From: an uncultured Alphaproteobacteria bacterium
Lineage (GTDB): Bacteria; Pseudomonadota; Alphaproteobacteria; Rhizobiales; Aestuariivirgaceae
Direction of reading: 5' to 3'
NCBI GenBank assembly: GCA_937872985.1
Contig: CALMUW010000114.1
Coordinates: 1-45,927, forward strand
Length of the DNA: 45,927 nt
Positions 36,822 to 43,963 of this stretch are shown piece after piece. Positions within the stretch are counted from its first letter, which is position 1. Each line of letters opens with the position of its first letter. Position numbers and translations under genes: made by a program. Below the pieces are notes generated by a model that saw only the letters and a program-made list of their open reading frames with translations, ran no database searches and was not told the DNA's origin.

Positions 36822-37463
36822 GTGACCCTTTCGTCCGCTCTCCGCCTCCTGTCGCTCACCGCCGCCATGGCGGCCTTCCCCGCTCTTGGCCTGGCGCAGG
36901 ACCAGCAGCCGGCGCCAACCGACGCGCCGACCAACTTCGGCCCGCGGGCGGCCCCGCAGGCGCCGCAGGGCGGCCAGCCCCAGCCCGCCGAACAGGCGGT
37001 GCCGAAGCTCGAGGAAGTGGGCAAGTTCGGGGCCTGGTCGGTGCAGTGCGGCGATGTGCCGGTTGATGGCAAGGGCGCGACGCAGCGCCAGTGCGGCATG
37101 TCGCAGACCACCAAGTCCGAGAAGGATGAGCGCATTCCCCTGACGGTGGTGGTGGCGCGCGCCAAGCAGCAGGGCAAGACCTTGACCATGATGCGGGTTC
37201 TGGCGCCCATGGGGGTCTATCTGCCGGGTCAGGTGGGGCTTGAGGTTGACGGCGCGGCCACGGGCCGGGTGCCCTTCATCCGCTGCCGCGGCCAGATTTG
37301 TGAAGCCATGGCGGAAGCCTCGGCCCCGACGCTGGACAAGCTGAAGCAGGGCAAGCAGGCGGTGTTCTACATCATGGTGGCGCCGGGCGTGTCCTTCCCC
37401 ATGAAGATGTCGCTGGAAGGCTTCGGCAAGGGCCTGGCCGAACTCGACAAGCAGAACAATTAA
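36822..37463 (+). CDS. Invasion-associated locus B (IalB) family protein
   Basis: A 213-aa exported protein. The signal peptide ends near ALGLAQ (residue 26), a Pro/Gln-rich linker follows, and then the IalB domain: FGAWSVQCG, RQCGMSQ, ITVVVAR-like PLTVVVARAKQQ, MRVLAPMGVYLPGQVGLEVDG, and FIRCRGQICEAMAEA. Two cysteine pairs are placed as in the family. In Bartonella IalB affects erythrocyte invasion; in free-living Rhizobiales the role is unknown. Translation starts at GTG 36822 with AAGGAAAG at 36809-36816. It is first in a string of plus-strand genes. Confidence 0.92.
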   Translation: MTLSSALRLLSLTAAMAAFPALGLAQDQQPAPTDAPTNFGPRAAPQAPQGGQPQPAEQAVPKLEEVGKFGAWSVQCGDVPVDGKGATQRQCGMSQTTKSEKDERIPLTVVVARAKQQGKTLTMMRVLAPMGVYLPGQVGLEVDGAATGRVPFIRCRGQICEAMAEASAPTLDKLKQGKQAVFYIMVAPGVSFPMKMSLEGFGKGLAELDKQNN

Positions 37464-37508
37464 TCCGGGCCGGGCTGGTCCCGCCTTCGTCCACTGCCGG
37501 GGCTTGCG

Positions 37509-38933
37509 ATGGCGGAGTTTTCGCTTCTGGACGACAGTGATCTTGCTGCCACCACGGCCCAGGGCCTGGTGGCGGAAACACTGGCGCGCGCCGATGACGG
37601 CGAACTCTTCATCGAGCGGCGGCAGACCGAAAGCTTCTCCTTTGACGATGGCCGGCTGAAGCTTGCCAGCTTCGACGAGACGGCGGGCTTTGGCCTGCGC
37701 GCCGTGGCGGGCGAACCCACCGCCTTTGCCCATGCCTCCGAACTGAGCCAGCCGGCGCTGGCCCGCGCCGCCGCCACCTGCCGTTCCATTCTCGATCACG
37801 GCCGGAGCGTTGCGGTGGATGCCGCGCCGGCGCGCACCAATCGTCAGCTCTATGGCGCGCATGACCCGGTGGCGGCGGTTGGTTTCGCCGCCAAGGTGGC
37901 GCTGCTGGAGCGGATTGACGCCTTCACCCGGGGGCTCGATCCGCGCGTGGCCCAGGTGACGGTCAGCCTGGCTCTCGACCATCAGGCGGTGGAGATCATC
38001 CGGGCTGACGGCTTCAGCGCCAGCGACGTCCGCCCGCTGGTGCGCGGCGGTGTGACGGTGCGGGCGAGCAATGGCAAGACCTCGGCGGCTGCCGGCCATG
38101 GCTTCGGCGGCCGGGCCGAGGCGCTGAGCTATTTCGATGATGCCCTGTGGCAGGAGGCGGCGCGCGAGGCCCTGCGTCAGGCGCTGGTGGGGCTGGAGGC
38201 GGAGGCTGCCCCGGCGGGCGAGATGGATGTGCTGCTCGGTCCCGGCTGGCCTGGCATTCTGCTGCATGAGGCGGTGGGCCATGGCCTTGAGGGCGACTTC
38301 AACCGCAAGGGCACCTCGGCCTTTGCCGGATTGCTGGGCAGCCGCGTGGCCGCGCCCGGCATCACCATTGTCGATGACGGCACGCTGGCGCAGCGGCGCG
38401 GCTCCATCACCATCGACGATGAGGGCACGCCCAGCCAATGCACCACGCTGATCGAGGATGGCGTGCTGGTGGGCTACATGCAGGACCGGCTCAATGCCCG
38501 GCTCATGGGCGGCCGGTCCACCGGCAATGGCCGACGGCAATCCTTTGCCCATGCGCCCATGCCGCGCATGACCAATACCTACATGCTGGCGGGACCGCAC
38601 GATCCCGGTGAAATCCTGGCGTCGATGGCGAGCGGCCTCTATGCCCGGTCCTTCGGCGGCGGGCAGGTGGACATCACCTCCGGCAAATTCGTGTTCTCCT
38701 GCACCGAGGCCTATCTCATCGAGAAGGGCCGGATCACCCGCCCGGTGAAGGGGGCAACCCTGATCGGCACGGGCTCGGACGCGCTGACCCGCATTGCCAT
38801 GGTGGGCAATGACATGGCCCTCGACTCCGGCATCGGCACCTGCGGCAAGGGCGGACAGGGCGTGCCGGTGGGGGTGGGTCAGCCGACGCTTCGCCTCAAC
38901 CGCCTCACCGTGGGCGGCACGGCGGCGCGGTGA
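37509..38933 (+). CDS. tldD: Metalloprotease TldD
   Basis: A 474-aa TldD, partner of PmbA/TldE in a heterodimeric zinc protease that acts on unfolded peptides, microcins and CcdA. The catalytic motif HEAVGHGLEGD is near residue 253 (HExxxH), and the flanking RKGTSAFAGLLG and VVDDGT-like IVDDGTL, NARLMGGRSTGNGRR, MPRMTNTYM and FVFSCTEAYLIEKGRI are conserved. The length is standard. PmbA is not in this window. It lies 45 bp after ialB, and its stop overlaps the ATG of the HAD gene (TGATG). Confidence 0.96.
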   Translation: MAEFSLLDDSDLAATTAQGLVAETLARADDGELFIERRQTESFSFDDGRLKLASFDETAGFGLRAVAGEPTAFAHASELSQPALARAAATCRSILDHGRSVAVDAAPARTNRQLYGAHDPVAAVGFAAKVALLERIDAFTRGLDPRVAQVTVSLALDHQAVEIIRADGFSASDVRPLVRGGVTVRASNGKTSAAAGHGFGGRAEALSYFDDALWQEAAREALRQALVGLEAEAAPAGEMDVLLGPGWPGILLHEAVGHGLEGDFNRKGTSAFAGLLGSRVAAPGITIVDDGTLAQRRGSITIDDEGTPSQCTTLIEDGVLVGYMQDRLNARLMGGRSTGNGRRQSFAHAPMPRMTNTYMLAGPHDPGEILASMASGLYARSFGGGQVDITSGKFVFSCTEAYLIEKGRITRPVKGATLIGTGSDALTRIAMVGNDMALDSGIGTCGKGGQGVPVGVGQPTLRLNRLTVGGTAAR

Positions 38934-39553
38934 TGGTGGTTGCTCGTCCCAGCCTGGTCATCTTCGACATGGACGACGTGCTGTGCCATTACGATCTGGG
39001 TCGGCGCTTGCGCCTCCTGGCCAGTCTGGCGGGCACCACGGCGCGCGATGTGCGGGCCGCATTATGGGATTCAGGTTTTGAGGACGCCGCCGACGCCGGA
39101 GCCTGGCCCGACCCCCAAGCTTATCTCGCCGCGTTCAATGAACGCCTGGGCTATGCCCTGAGCGAGGATGAATGGCTGTCGGCGCGGCGCGTGTCCATGG
39201 TGCCCATGGCGGAAACGCTGGCCATGGCCCGGGCTGTCGCCATGCAGGCCGAGGTGGCGCTGTTCACCAACAACGGGCCCCTGGTGAAAGCGCATTTCGG
39301 CGAGTTGTTCCCCGAGGCGGCGGCCATTTTCAAGACGGTCCACTGTTCCTATGAATTCGGCACCAAGAAGCCCGACCCGGAGGCCTATCGCCGCCTGCTG
39401 GCGCGGCTGAAGCGCACGCCCGAGGATTGCTTCTTCACCGACGACAAGCGCAGCAATGTGCAGGGTGCCCGGCTGGCCGGGCTTGCCGCGCATCACTTCC
39501 GCCACCCCGATCTTCTGGCCGACGACTTGCGCGCCCTGGGATTTTCCCTGTGA
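38933..39553 (+). CDS. HAD family hydrolase
   Basis: A 206-aa HAD protein. Motif I is FDMDDVL with both aspartates, motif II is FTNN, motif III KKPDPEAY, motif IV FFTDDKRSNV, so all catalytic residues of a phosphatase are present. The cap is a small helical (C1-type) insertion. The substrate is unknown. The C-terminal segment NVQGARLAGLAAHHF resembles the protein at 8625, suggesting paralogues. The ATG at 38933 overlaps the tldD stop by one base; a GTG one codon upstream is the alternative. Its TGA overlaps the GTG start of the MATE gene. Confidence 0.9.
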   Translation: MVVARPSLVIFDMDDVLCHYDLGRRLRLLASLAGTTARDVRAALWDSGFEDAADAGAWPDPQAYLAAFNERLGYALSEDEWLSARRVSMVPMAETLAMARAVAMQAEVALFTNNGPLVKAHFGELFPEAAAIFKTVHCSYEFGTKKPDPEAYRRLLARLKRTPEDCFFTDDKRSNVQGARLAGLAAHHFRHPDLLADDLRALGFSL

Positions 39554-40898
39554 GGTCTTCGCCCCCTGCCCGCTTTCTCACCGGATCGATCATGGGCCAT
39601 GTGGCGACCATGACCTTCACGGCGGCCCTTGGCCTCATGGCCATGTTCATGGTCGATCTGCTCGATCTCTATTTCCTGTCACGCCTCAACGACACGGCGG
39701 TGACGGCGGGCAACGGCTTCGCCGGCCCCCCCGGTTTTCGCCACCCGTCCATGGGCGTCGGCAGCGGGCTCGGCGCAGCTGCGCTTGTGGCCGCCACATC
39801 GGGTCGGGCGATCCGGCCCGGGCGCGGGATTTTGCCGGGTCGAGCTTCACCTTCGCGCTCATCCTCTCGGCAGTGCTGTCGCTGGTCATCGCCGGTCTTT
39901 CCCCGCTGATGTTGCGCGGGCTGGGCGCCACGGGCGAAGCGCTCGTTTTGGCACAGCGGTTCATCTGGACGGTGACGCCGGGCTTCATCCTGTCGGCGGG
40001 AGCCATTGCCTGCTCCTTCATCCTGCGCGGGCTGGGGGATGCCAGGCGCGCCATGTATATCACACTGACCTCGGCGGCGGTGACGGCGGTGCTGGACCCG
40101 CTGTTCATTCTGCATTTCGGCTTCGGCATGCAGGGCGCGGCCATGGCCAATGTCATCGCCTATGCGGTGCAGTTCGCGGTGGGGCTGGCCGGGGTGGTGC
40201 GCGTGCACCACATGCTGCCGCGCCCCAGCCTTGGCGCGCTGCGCCGCGATCTCAATCCCATTCTGGCCATCGCCATCCCGGCGGTCCTGACGCAATTGGC
40301 AACCCCCTTCGCCAATGCCTTCGTCACCCATGCGGTGGCGCCCTTCGGTGACGAGGCGGTGGCGGCATCGGCCATCATCGGCCGCGTCATTCCCGTCGCC
40401 TTCGGCATCATCTTTGCGCTCTCCGGCGCGGTCGGGCCGATCATCGGCCAGAATTACGGAGCGCGGAACCTGACCCGGGTGCGCCGCACCCTGCGCGACG
40501 GCCTGATCTTTTCGGGGGCCTATACGCTGCTGACCGCCGTGGTGCTCTTCCTGCTTCGCCAGCACATTGCCGCCTTTTTCGGCGCGGCCGGACGCACGGC
40601 AGACCTCGTCGTCTTCTTCGCCACCTGGATTGCCGCAAGCTGGGCCTTTGCGGGGGCGCAGTTCGTGGCCAATGCCGCCTTCAACAATCTGGGCCATGCG
40701 CGGCTTTCCACCCTCACCAACTGGGGCAAGGCAACGCTGGGCACGGTCCCCTTCGCCTGGATCGGCGCGGCCTATGCCGGCCCCGAGGGCATCATGGTGG
40801 GGACCGCCGTGGGGGCCGTGATTTTCGGCATTGCGTCGGTGCTCATGGCCTATAGAATTGTCGCAGGACTTGAAACCAGGTCCGGCCTTCCCATGTGA
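39550..40898 (+). pseudogene. MATE family efflux transporter, frameshifted (mutation or sequence error)
   Basis: About 450 codons of a multidrug/toxin extrusion antiporter with twelve TM helices, read in two frames. The first frame starts at GTG 39550 (overlapping the HAD stop) and gives FMVDLLDLYFLSRLNDTAVTA and MGVGSGLGAAALVAAT. From about 39800 the second frame continues as GSGDPARARDF, SFTFALILSAVLSLVIAGL, LGDARRAMYITLTSAAV, GPIIGQNYGA and FAGAQFVANAAFNNLG to the stop at 40898. One base is missing near 39799-39803. Just upstream, 39731-39750 (a C6 run and a missing base before TCCATG) look like a compensated +1/-1 pair, turning an expected VLFATLSMG into PPGFRHPSMG. The rest is well conserved, which favours sequence error or a recent lesion. 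Confidence 0.8.
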
Positions 40899-40907
40899 CG
40901 GACCGCC

Positions 40908-41570
40908 ATGGCCCTTGTCGATCTTCTCGCCCCCGCCCAGCATGGGCAGTTCTTCGCCAATCTGGGCGCTGCCGCCGGATTGCCGGAGGCTGAGGCCGAG
41001 GCCGCCATGGCCAGGCTCGGTCCCGCCATAGCGGAAAAGCTGAAGGCCCGGGCGGAGAGCGACCCTCATGCCTTCGAGGCCCTTCTCGACCTGATCGAGG
41101 ATGAGGACGCCACGCCCGACATCAATGACACGACAGCGATGACGGATGCCGAGGCGGTCCAGGACGGCCTCGCCACCCTGTCCGACCTCTATGGTTCGCC
41201 CGCCGCCGCCCGGGCTGCCCTGGCACCGCTGGTGCCCGGCATGGCGGACAGGCAATTCGCGCTGGTCGCAGGACTGGCCACCACCAGCCTCCTTGCGGCT
41301 CTCACCGCCAGCACCACCCCGCAACCGGCGGCGACCCTGCAGGCAGCGGCAACAGCGAATGATGACAAGGGCTTCTGGGGCACGCTGGTCTCGGCCATCG
41401 TGGCGGGTGCCGCCAAGGAAGCCATGCGTCAGGTGACACCGAAGAAACGCCGCCGTCGCACCACCACTTCTTCCATTTTCGGCACAAAGCGCCGCACCAC
41501 GCGCCGCCGCCGCACCCGGAAAACAACGCTCGAAACCATCTTCTCCCACATTCTCACAGGCCGGCGCTGA
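40908..41570 (+). CDS. DUF937-related protein with basic C-terminal tail
   Basis: A 220-aa protein of unknown function. The N-terminal part (MALVDLLAPAQHGQFFANLGAAAGLPEAEAEAAMARLGPAIAEKL) matches the DUF937/YidB style of helical domain. A second helical region (about 85-125) ends with an Ala-rich stretch. The final 45 residues are strongly basic (KKRRRRTTT, KRRTTRRRRTRKTT), suggesting contact with nucleic acid or acidic polymers. No signal peptide is visible. It sits nine bases after the MATE gene and 31 bp before another DUF937 gene. Confidence 0.7.
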   Translation: MALVDLLAPAQHGQFFANLGAAAGLPEAEAEAAMARLGPAIAEKLKARAESDPHAFEALLDLIEDEDATPDINDTTAMTDAEAVQDGLATLSDLYGSPAAARAALAPLVPGMADRQFALVAGLATTSLLAALTASTTPQPAATLQAAATANDDKGFWGTLVSAIVAGAAKEAMRQVTPKKRRRRTTTSSIFGTKRRTTRRRRTRKTTLETIFSHILTGRR

Positions 41571-41601
41571 TGCCGCGCCTCTAACCCGGAGGGCAAACCC
41601 C

Positions 41602-42537
41602 ATGGACATTTCCGAGATTGGCCGTCAGTTCGGTCTGAACGACGCGCAGACGCGCGCCGCCTTCGAGGCGCTGACGCCGGTGGTGGCCGCCGGCTTGCGC
41701 CGCAACATCTCCACCCCCGGCGGCTTGCAGGACCTGATCGGCGCGCTCGCCACCGGCGGGCACGACCGCTATGTCAACGACACCGGGTCGCTGGCCAATG
41801 CCAAGGGCGATGGCGATGCCATTCTCGGCCATGTCTTCGGCTCCAAGGAAGTGAGCCGCGAGGTGGCCTCGCAGCTCTCGGCCCAGACCGGCATTGGTGC
41901 TGCGCTTCTGAAAAAGATGCTGCCGGTCATCGCCACCATCGTCATGGGACAGTTGGCCAAGAACCTGGGTGGCTCCGGCGGCCTCGGCTCCATCCTCGGC
42001 TCCATCCTGGGCGGGGCGGCCAAGGGTGCCAGCACCGGATCGGGCGGCGGCCTTGGTGACATTCTCGGCCAGATCCTGACCGGTGGCCAATCGGCACCGG
42101 CCCCGGCACCTGCCCCGCGCGGCAGCGCCGGCGGCGGTGGCGGCTTCGGCGACATCCTCAAGGACATTCTGGGCGGCGGCCAGCAGGCCGATGCCGAACC
42201 GGCACCCACGCCGCAGCGCGCGCCCTCCGGCCGGTCCTCCGGCGGCGGCTCGCTGGAGGACATGCTGAACGACATCCTCGGCGGCAATGGCCGGGTGGTG
42301 GTGCGCCAGCTTCCCCCGGACCAGATGGGCAATATCCTGAAGGACATCTTCGGCGGCCAGTTCCCGGGCCTGCCCGGCGGCATGGGCGGCGACGCCGGTC
42401 AGGCGCCGCAGCCTGCCCCCGACAGGGGCAGCGTGGGCCGCCGCACCATCGACGACATGCTGGGCGGCGGCACCCGCAGCGGTGATGCGGCGGGTGACCT
42501 TTTGGACTCGGTTGACCGGTCGCTGCGCCGCCGCTGA
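41602..42537 (+). CDS. DUF937 domain protein with glycine-rich repeats
   Basis: A 311-aa protein of unknown function. Residues 1-135 are the DUF937 domain (FGLNDAQTRAAFEALTPVVAAGLRRN, a GHDRYV segment, AILGHVFGSKEVSREVA, LLKKMLPVIATIVMGQLAKN). The rest is Gly/Pro/Ala-rich and contains a recurring amphipathic motif: GDILGQILTGG, GDILKDILGG, EDMLNDILGG, NILKDIFGG and IDDMLGGG. These spaced hydrophobic motifs look like repeated interaction or aggregation sites. YidB-like DUF937 proteins have no settled function. The ATG at 41602 has GGAGGG (41588-41593) upstream. A 54-bp near copy of its 3' end follows 100 bp downstream. Confidence 0.85.
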   Translation: MDISEIGRQFGLNDAQTRAAFEALTPVVAAGLRRNISTPGGLQDLIGALATGGHDRYVNDTGSLANAKGDGDAILGHVFGSKEVSREVASQLSAQTGIGAALLKKMLPVIATIVMGQLAKNLGGSGGLGSILGSILGGAAKGASTGSGGGLGDILGQILTGGQSAPAPAPAPRGSAGGGGGFGDILKDILGGGQQADAEPAPTPQRAPSGRSSGGGSLEDMLNDILGGNGRVVVRQLPPDQMGNILKDIFGGQFPGLPGGMGGDAGQAPQPAPDRGSVGRRTIDDMLGGGTRSGDAAGDLLDSVDRSLRRR

Positions 42538-42637
42538 TTTTCTGCGCATCATCGGGTCCGTGAAGGGTGCCCCTTCACGGGATGATGCGGCGGGAGACCT
42601 GCTCAACTCGGTTGACCGGTCGCTCAGCCGCCGCTGA
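42484..42637 (+). repeat. Partial duplication: two copies of a DUF937 gene 3' end, 100 bp apart
   Basis: The last 54 bp of the DUF937 gene (42484-42537) recur at 42584-42637 with 47 of 54 bases identical. The second copy would encode DAAGDLLNSVDRSLSRR and a stop, against DAAGDLLDSVDRSLRRR in the gene; five of the seven base changes are silent or share codons giving only two amino-acid changes. It probably is the end of a lost tandem paralogue. Between the copies is a perfect hairpin, CCGTGAAGGG/CCCTTCACGG (42558-42580). Confidence 0.85.
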
Positions 42638-42687
42638 TCTCCGGCCCGTCACCTCTCCCAACCCTGAATTTTTGGGAAGCGTGAAGC

Positions 42688-42721
42688 AAAAAAAGACCCG
42701 CCGGTTTCCCGGCGGGTTTTT
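42688..42721. terminator. Rho-independent terminator after the DUF937 genes
   Basis: CCCGCCGG (42697-42704) pairs with CCGGCGGG (42709-42716), with an A-run before and a T-run after. It can terminate the plus-strand DUF937 transcript and the minus-strand small gene at 42747-42854. Confidence 0.9.
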
Positions 42722-42746
42722 GCTGTCCCAGGATCAAGGGAAGGGG

Positions 42747-42854
42747 TCAGCGAGTGAGATAGTGCTTGCGGCGCAGGAAGCGCACGAGGCGGGGGAAAAG
42801 CCCGCCGCCGACCATTTCGTTCTGGCGGGCCTGATGCAGGGCATAATCACGCAT
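42747..42854 (-). CDS. Small basic 35-aa protein (DUF1127-like N-terminus)
   Basis: A short frame encodes MRDYALHQARQNEMVGGGLF followed by PRLVRFLRRKHYLTR. The ATG has AAGGA nine bases upstream on the minus strand, and a terminator follows the stop, which together support expression. The start M-R-D/E-Y-x-L-x-Q-A and the basic amphipathic helix recall DUF1127 proteins of Rhizobiales, but the usual C-terminal DxxLxDIGL segment is absent, so it is either a truncated member or a different small protein. DUF1127 proteins have been linked to RNA turnover and phosphate or stress responses. It is divergent from a LysR gene, which may regulate it. Confidence 0.7.
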   Translation of the reverse strand: MRDYALHQARQNEMVGGGLFPRLVRFLRRKHYLTR

Positions 42855-42983
42855 GGCTGAATTCCTTCTGAAACGACACTTGGAGTCGTGCCCCATTGTT
42901 TATGGGACAAAGATGACATTTCCGTATTGATTATTCAAGCGAATATATATAATGGCAATGATCGATTTTCGTGATGGATTGCC

Positions 42984-43859
42984 ATGACCCCCGGCCTCGA
43001 TATCGACCAGCTCAAGACCTTTCTGGCCATCGCCGACCATGGCGGCTTCAGCCGTGCTGCCGCCGCAGTGAACAAGACCCAGTCCGCCGTTTCCATGCAG
43101 ATGAAGCGACTGGAGGACGTGCTGGGCCGCAGCCTCTTTGCCCGCGAGGGGCGGCAGAGCCGCTTCACCGCCGATGGCGAGCGGCTGATGGCCTATGCCC
43201 GCAGGCTGGTGGCGCTGAACGACGAGACGGTGGCGGTGTTCACCAAGCCGGAACTGGCGGGATCGGTGCGGCTTGGCACGCCGGATGACTACGCCGATAT
43301 TTTCCTGCCGGAGATTCTGGCGCGCTTTGCCCGCAGCCACCCCATGGTGACGGTGGATGTAGAATGTTTCGACTCGATTGTGCTGAAGGAGAGGGTGCGG
43401 CGCGGTGAATTTGACCTGGCCATCGTGACCTTCGGCAGCGGGGCCGAGGACGGCGAGGTGGTCAGGCGCGAGGACCTGTTGTGGGTCACCTCGGCCCGGC
43501 TGTCGCCGCACGAGCAGAAGGTTCTGCCGGAGGTGCTGCCCCAGCCGGGCTGTCCCTGGCGGCAGGCGGCCCTGGCGGCTCTCCACCGCGCCGCGCGGCC
43601 CTATCGCATTGCCTATTCCAGCCCCAACGCCTCCACCATGAATGCCGCGGTCATGCAGGGGCTGGCGGTGTCGGCCATGCCGCGCATCTGCCTGCGTCCC
43701 GGCATGAAGGTGCTGGGCGAGGCCGAGGGCTTTCCGCCCATCACCAGCTTCGGCATCGGGCTGATCCGCCGCCCCGGCAAACTGTCGCCTGCCGCCGAGG
43801 CGCTGGCCACCCATGTCAAGGCCGGTCTTGCTTCCTCGGAACTCGCCGCCGCCAGTTAA
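42984..43859 (+). CDS. LysR family transcriptional regulator (LsrB/VtlR-like)
   Basis: A 291-aa LysR regulator. The winged helix-turn-helix is at residues 6-65 (LDIDQLKTFLAIADHGGFSRAAAAVNKTQSAVSMQMKRLEDVLG), and the effector-binding domain spans about 90-285. The DNA-binding region resembles the alphaproteobacterial VtlR/LsrB group. In Brucella, as I recall, VtlR activates an AbcR small RNA and several small DUF1127 proteins, which fits the divergent 35-aa gene here. The 129-bp AT-rich intergenic space includes TATATATAAT and an ACGAC/GTCGT inverted repeat near 42870-42887, likely promoter and operator material. ATG 42984 is four residues before the canonical LD.DQL. Confidence 0.92.
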   Translation: MTPGLDIDQLKTFLAIADHGGFSRAAAAVNKTQSAVSMQMKRLEDVLGRSLFAREGRQSRFTADGERLMAYARRLVALNDETVAVFTKPELAGSVRLGTPDDYADIFLPEILARFARSHPMVTVDVECFDSIVLKERVRRGEFDLAIVTFGSGAEDGEVVRREDLLWVTSARLSPHEQKVLPEVLPQPGCPWRQAALAALHRAARPYRIAYSSPNASTMNAAVMQGLAVSAMPRICLRPGMKVLGEAEGFPPITSFGIGLIRRPGKLSPAAEALATHVKAGLASSELAAAS

Positions 43860-43860
43860 T

Positions 43861-43963
43861 GAGAACAGTTCTGGCTGTGATGGCTCAATGCCACCGCCCT
43901 GCCCTATTGATGGCGAGCAGCTTGTCTGACTTTTGTTGAGTCCATCAAAAGTCAGGCTGCTCT
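43861..43963 (-). repeat. Dispersed double-hairpin repeat, copy 3 (inverted)
   Basis: Read on the minus strand it follows the copy at 2693 end to end. CTGACTTTTG (43926-43935) pairs with CAAAAGTCAG (43946-43955), and AGCAGC/GCTGCT outside extends the stem over 43916-43961. The second, more diverged hairpin region (GGGCGGTGGC...GAACTGTTCTC on the minus strand) covers 43861-43905. It fills the whole gap between the converging LysR and gshA genes and overlaps the gshA stop by two bases. Confidence 0.85.

Noticed and set aside
39781..39810. Programmed -1 frameshift in the MATE gene
   Set aside because: No slippery X-XXY-YYZ heptamer or downstream pseudoknot at the junction, and adjacent compensated indels point to error or mutation.
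42734..42919. A 61-codon minus-strand frame overlapping the 35-aa gene
   Set aside because: A different frame from the ribosome site and the DUF1127-like start, with an unremarkable cysteine-containing peptide.
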